Assembly (NCBI RefSeq): GCF_001279695.1
Contig: NZ_LGDD01000330.1
Span: 1-41,966, forward strand
Length of the DNA stretch: 41,966 nucleotides
Source: Streptomyces sp. WM6378
Lineage (GTDB): Bacteria > Actinomycetota > Actinomycetes > Streptomycetales > Streptomycetaceae
Direction of reading: 5' to 3'
Part shown: positions 41,868 through 41,966 of the stretch, one piece after another
How positions within the stretch are numbered: the stretch's first letter is position 1
How the letters are laid out: each line of letters opens with the position of its first letter
Notes under the pieces: generated by a model
The model's input: only the letters and a program-made list of their open reading frames with translations
Databases searched by the model: none
What the model was told of the DNA's origin: nothing
Made by a program: the position numbers and the translations under genes

Positions 41868-41966
41868 TCAGCCGATGGCGTCGACAGCCGCCTTCGCCTT
41901 CGACAGCGTCGACTGCGCGGTGCCGTCGTTCAGCTCCAGCGTGCCGCGCACCAGCCGGATGATCTC
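41868..41966 (-). CDS. ESAT-6-family small protein (3' end only)
   Basis: The last 32 codons of a leftward gene reach the right edge of the window: EIIRLVRGTLELNDGTAQST then LSKAKAAVDAIG and TGA at 41868-41870. The NDGTAQSTL...AAVDAIG ending matches C-termini of ESAT-6-like proteins that pair with the downstream small WXG-like protein in streptomycetes. The 5' part is outside the window. Confidence 0.7.
   Translation of the reverse strand, partial: EIIRLVRGTLELNDGTAQSTLSKAKAAVDAIG

Overview
The window reads as a chromosomal segment of a Streptomyces or very close relative. G+C is very high and third codon positions are strongly G/C. Start codons are often GTG (one is TTG). Many genes overlap by ATGA or GTGA. 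RppA, an ECF sigma factor, TatA, SURF1 and T7SS-type small proteins are present, as are short intergenic repeat sequences of a kind familiar from streptomycete genomes. No RNA genes, CRISPR arrays or insertion sequences were seen.

Region 1 (1-5874) is protocatechuate catabolism. A minus-strand, fully overlapping operon pcaI-pcaJ-pcaH-pcaG-pcaB runs off the left edge. A divergent IclR-type regulator, unusually two complete IclR units in one chain, faces it across a promoter region with a perfect 14-bp palindrome. Region 2 (5875-7448) holds rppA (tetrahydroxynaphthalene synthase), preceded by an internally deleted cytochrome P450 relic. Region 3 (7511-15696) holds a lipoprotein, a PhoA-type alkaline phosphatase and an LCP cell-wall glycopolymer ligase (all minus), then tatA, a PLP-dependent threonine/serine dehydratase, an S9 prolyl oligopeptidase and SURF1 (all plus), with repeat elements between them.

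Region 4 (15816-24066) is mainly minus strand: ybaB, recR, a DUF5063-like gene, then lysC-asd, an ECF sigma factor and its overlapping membrane partner. The block is interrupted by a secreted three-repeat ricin-B-like lectin and a divergent AraC regulator. The asd gene next to lysC has lost the catalytic cysteine and other active-site residues, so it looks like a pseudoenzyme. lysC carries a well-placed internal start for a regulatory beta subunit.

Region 5 (24443-36915) contains a two-TM SLATT-like protein, an unknown conserved protein, a GT2 glycosyltransferase fused to a large membrane domain and coupled to a GntR/FCD regulator, and a class-III aminotransferase. It continues with a NarL-type two-component system facing an MMPL transporter and a transmembrane Ser/Thr kinase. 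A serine-hydrolase gene follows (36991-37830).

Region 6 (38041-41966, minus) is a polymorphic toxin locus. It has the 3' end of an ESAT-6-like gene, a second small WXG-like gene, a 724-residue toxin ending in an EndoU-type RNase domain, an unrecognised 139-residue probable immunity protein, and a pentapeptide-repeat protein.

The most notable items are the active-site-dead Asd, the P450 relic upstream of rppA, the duplicated IclR regulator, the EndoU toxin with an unfamiliar immunity gene, and two independent 15-bp tandem repeats at gene junctions of the pca operon.
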